Assembly: GCA_013696785.1 (NCBI GenBank)
Contig: JACCXW010000285.1
Span: 1-6,526 of the forward strand
Source: Geodermatophilaceae bacterium
GTDB lineage: Bacteria; Actinomycetota; Actinomycetes; Mycobacteriales; Geodermatophilaceae
Direction of reading: 5' to 3'
DNA: 6,526 nt
This document shows, in pieces, positions 5,120 to 6,526 of the stretch (positions within the stretch are counted from its first letter, which is position 1; each line of letters opens with the position of its first letter). Made by a program: the position numbers and the translations under genes. The notes below the pieces were generated by a model, which was not told where the DNA came from, did no database searches, and was given only the letters and a program-made list of their open reading frames with translations.

Positions 5120-6231
5120 CCGGAGTGCGAGTGCTGGTGGGGACCCGCAAGGGCGCCTTCACGCTGACATCGGACGGCGCCCGCGAGCAATGGGACGTCA
5201 GCGGTCCGTTCTTCCCCGGCTGGGAGATCTACCACGTCGCCGGATCCCCGGCCGAGCCGAATCGGCTCTACGCCTCACAGTCCAGCGGCTGGTTCGGCCA
5301 GCTCATCCAGCGCTCCGACGACGGCGGTCAGACCTGGGATCCGGTGGGTAACGACTTCACCTACGACGGCGTACCGGGGACCCATCAGTGGTACGACGGC
5401 ACAGCGCATCCCTGGGAGTTCGCGCGGGTCTGGCACCTGGAGCCGTCGCTGACCGACCCGGACACGGTGTACGCCGGGGTGGAGGACGCGGCCCTGTTCC
5501 GCAGCACGGACGGCGGGCAGACCTGGGGAGAACTGTCCGGACTGCGCGGCCACGGGTCGGGATCGTCGTGGCAACCGGGCGCAGGCGGGATGTGCTTGCA
5601 CACGATCCTCCTGGATCCGACGGACTCCACCCGGATGTACGCGGCGATCTCCGCCGCGGGCGTGTTCCGCAGCGACGACAGCGGCGACACCTGGCGGGCG
5701 ATCAATCAGGGACTGCAGTCCGAGGGCATCCCTGATCCGGACGCTGAGGTCGGCCACTGCGTGCACCGCATCGCGATGCACCCGTCGCGGCCGGACGTGC
5801 TGTTCATGCAGAAGCATTGGGACGTGATGCGCAGCGACAACGCCGGCGACTCCTGGCACGAGATCAGCGGAAACCTGCCGACCGACTTCGGCTTCCCGAT
5901 CGCCGTCCACGCCCACGAGCCGGACACCATCTACGTCGTACCGATCACCAGCGACTCCCACCATTTCGTGATGGACGGCAAGCTGAGGGTGTACCGCAGC
6001 CGGACCGGCGGGAACGAATGGGAGGCGCTCACCACGGGCCTTCCGCAGCAGGACTGCTACCTCAACATCCTTCGCGACGCGATGGCCGTGGACACCCTCG
6101 ACTCGTGCGGGGTGTACTTCGGAACCAGCGGCGGACAGGTGTACGCCTCGGCCGACGCCGGCGACAGCTGGGCACCCATCGTCAAGGACCTGCCACCGGT
6201 GCTGTCTGTCGAAGTGCAGACCTTGTCATGA
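5116..6231 (+). CDS. Asp-box (BNR) seven-bladed beta-propeller protein, sialidase/sortilin-like fold
   Basis: A 371-aa protein made almost wholly of propeller blades. Asp-box motifs (S-x-D-x-G-x-T-W type) lie at 67-74 SDDGGQTW, 130-137 STDGGQTW, 186-193 SDDSGDTW, 240-247 SDNAGDSW, 295-302 SRTGGNEW (degenerate) and 345-352 SADAGDSW. A weaker one lies near 19-26 (SDGAREQW). Their spacing of 48-63 residues indicates seven blades. Such genes are often auto-annotated as sialidase or glycosyl hydrolase, but Asp boxes are structural. I see no signal peptide and cannot identify a sialidase arginine triad or RIP motif, so enzymatic activity is doubtful; a cytoplasmic binding platform is equally possible. 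Several His and Cys residues (C160, H162, C205, H217, H283, H284, C314, C331) could contribute to a central site. ATG at 5116 has GAGGA 7 bases upstream. It overlaps the leader ORF before it and the ubiquitin-like gene after it, each as ATGA. Confidence 0.92.
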   Translation: MTGVRVLVGTRKGAFTLTSDGAREQWDVSGPFFPGWEIYHVAGSPAEPNRLYASQSSGWFGQLIQRSDDGGQTWDPVGNDFTYDGVPGTHQWYDGTAHPWEFARVWHLEPSLTDPDTVYAGVEDAALFRSTDGGQTWGELSGLRGHGSGSSWQPGAGGMCLHTILLDPTDSTRMYAAISAAGVFRSDDSGDTWRAINQGLQSEGIPDPDAEVGHCVHRIAMHPSRPDVLFMQKHWDVMRSDNAGDSWHEISGNLPTDFGFPIAVHAHEPDTIYVVPITSDSHHFVMDGKLRVYRSRTGGNEWEALTTGLPQQDCYLNILRDAMAVDTLDSCGVYFGTSGGQVYASADAGDSWAPIVKDLPPVLSVEVQTLS

Positions 6232-6524
6232 TCCGCGTCGTGCTTCCGGCGCACCTGCGATCGCTGGCAAAGGTCAACGGCGAGGTACGCCTCGACGTCG
6301 ACGGGCAGGTCACGCAGGGCGCGGTCCTCGACGCGCTAGAGGCCAGCTATCCGATGCTGAGGGGCACCCTGCGCGACCAGGCCACGAAGCAGCGCCGACC
6401 CTTCGTCCGGTTCTACGCGTGCGAGGAGGACCTTTCCCACGAGTCGATGGACGCGCCGCTGCCCAAAGCAGTCGTGGACGGCACAGAGCCGTACCTCGTC
6501 GTGGGCGCCATGGCCGGCGGCTAG
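6228..6524 (+). CDS. MoaD/ThiS-family ubiquitin-fold protein ending in Gly-Gly
   Basis: A 98-aa protein with the beta-grasp order of MoaD/ThiS: strand VVLPAHLRSL, strand GEVRLDV, the helix VLDALEASYPMLRGTL (33-48), later strands RPFVRFYACEEDL, and a closing EPYLVVGAMAGG whose last two residues are Gly-Gly. In MoaD and ThiS that terminal Gly-Gly is adenylated and thiocarboxylated for sulfur transfer; in ubiquitin-like modifiers it is the conjugation point. The middle segment 50-72 is longer than in minimal MoaD and carries the only cysteine, C65. ATG at 6228 overlaps the propeller stop (ATGA), so the two products are probably made together. No molybdopterin or thiamine genes are nearby, so a cofactor role is not supported by context. 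The gene is complete, ending with TAG two bases before the window edge. Confidence 0.88.
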   Translation: MIRVVLPAHLRSLAKVNGEVRLDVDGQVTQGAVLDALEASYPMLRGTLRDQATKQRRPFVRFYACEEDLSHESMDAPLPKAVVDGTEPYLVVGAMAGG

Positions 6525-6526
6525 CT

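Overview
The window is GC-rich, with strongly G/C-biased third codon positions, GTG and TTG starts, tightly overlapping genes and an Ala/Ser/Thr-rich lipoprotein. This points to a high-GC actinomycete (Actinomycetota); I cannot name the genus. A cyclophilin gene convergent with a small PH-domain membrane protein resembles the arrangement I remember close to the replication origin in Mycobacterium tuberculosis (Rv0009 ppiA / Rv0010c). The window may therefore be origin-proximal chromosome rather than an accessory island.

Layout, left to right. Positions 2-979 (+) are the C-terminal part of an unrecognised, probably exported protein that runs in from the left. The convergent gap 980-1075 holds a GC-rich stem and a perfect 35-bp palindrome whose core is two head-to-head consensus DnaA boxes. 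Next comes a minus-strand thiolase (1076-2230) with a divergent plus-strand PH-domain membrane protein (2319-2711). A four-gene minus-strand operon follows, transcribed from about 4939 down to 2722: a 58-aa cysteine-rich protein, a DUF2020-like lipoprotein, a cyclophilin peptidyl-prolyl isomerase, and a rhomboid protease with an N-terminal zinc-finger-like domain. Two of its three junctions are 4-base stop/start overlaps (TTGA, ATGA). Divergent to it on the plus strand is a second tightly packed operon: a 15-codon leader ORF, a seven-bladed Asp-box beta-propeller, and a MoaD/ThiS-type ubiquitin-fold protein ending in Gly-Gly, joined by two ATGA overlaps.

How the genes may work together. The cyclophilin/rhomboid/lipoprotein operon looks devoted to folding and proteolysis at the cell envelope. 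The propeller and the ubiquitin-like protein are so tightly coupled that they probably act as a pair in the cytoplasm; the propeller has no export signal, which argues against an ordinary secreted sialidase. The most unusual signals are the DnaA-box palindrome and the leader/propeller/ubiquitin-like operon, whose leader spells all four of its arginines with rare codons. I see no tRNA, rRNA, CRISPR array, insertion sequence or attachment site.
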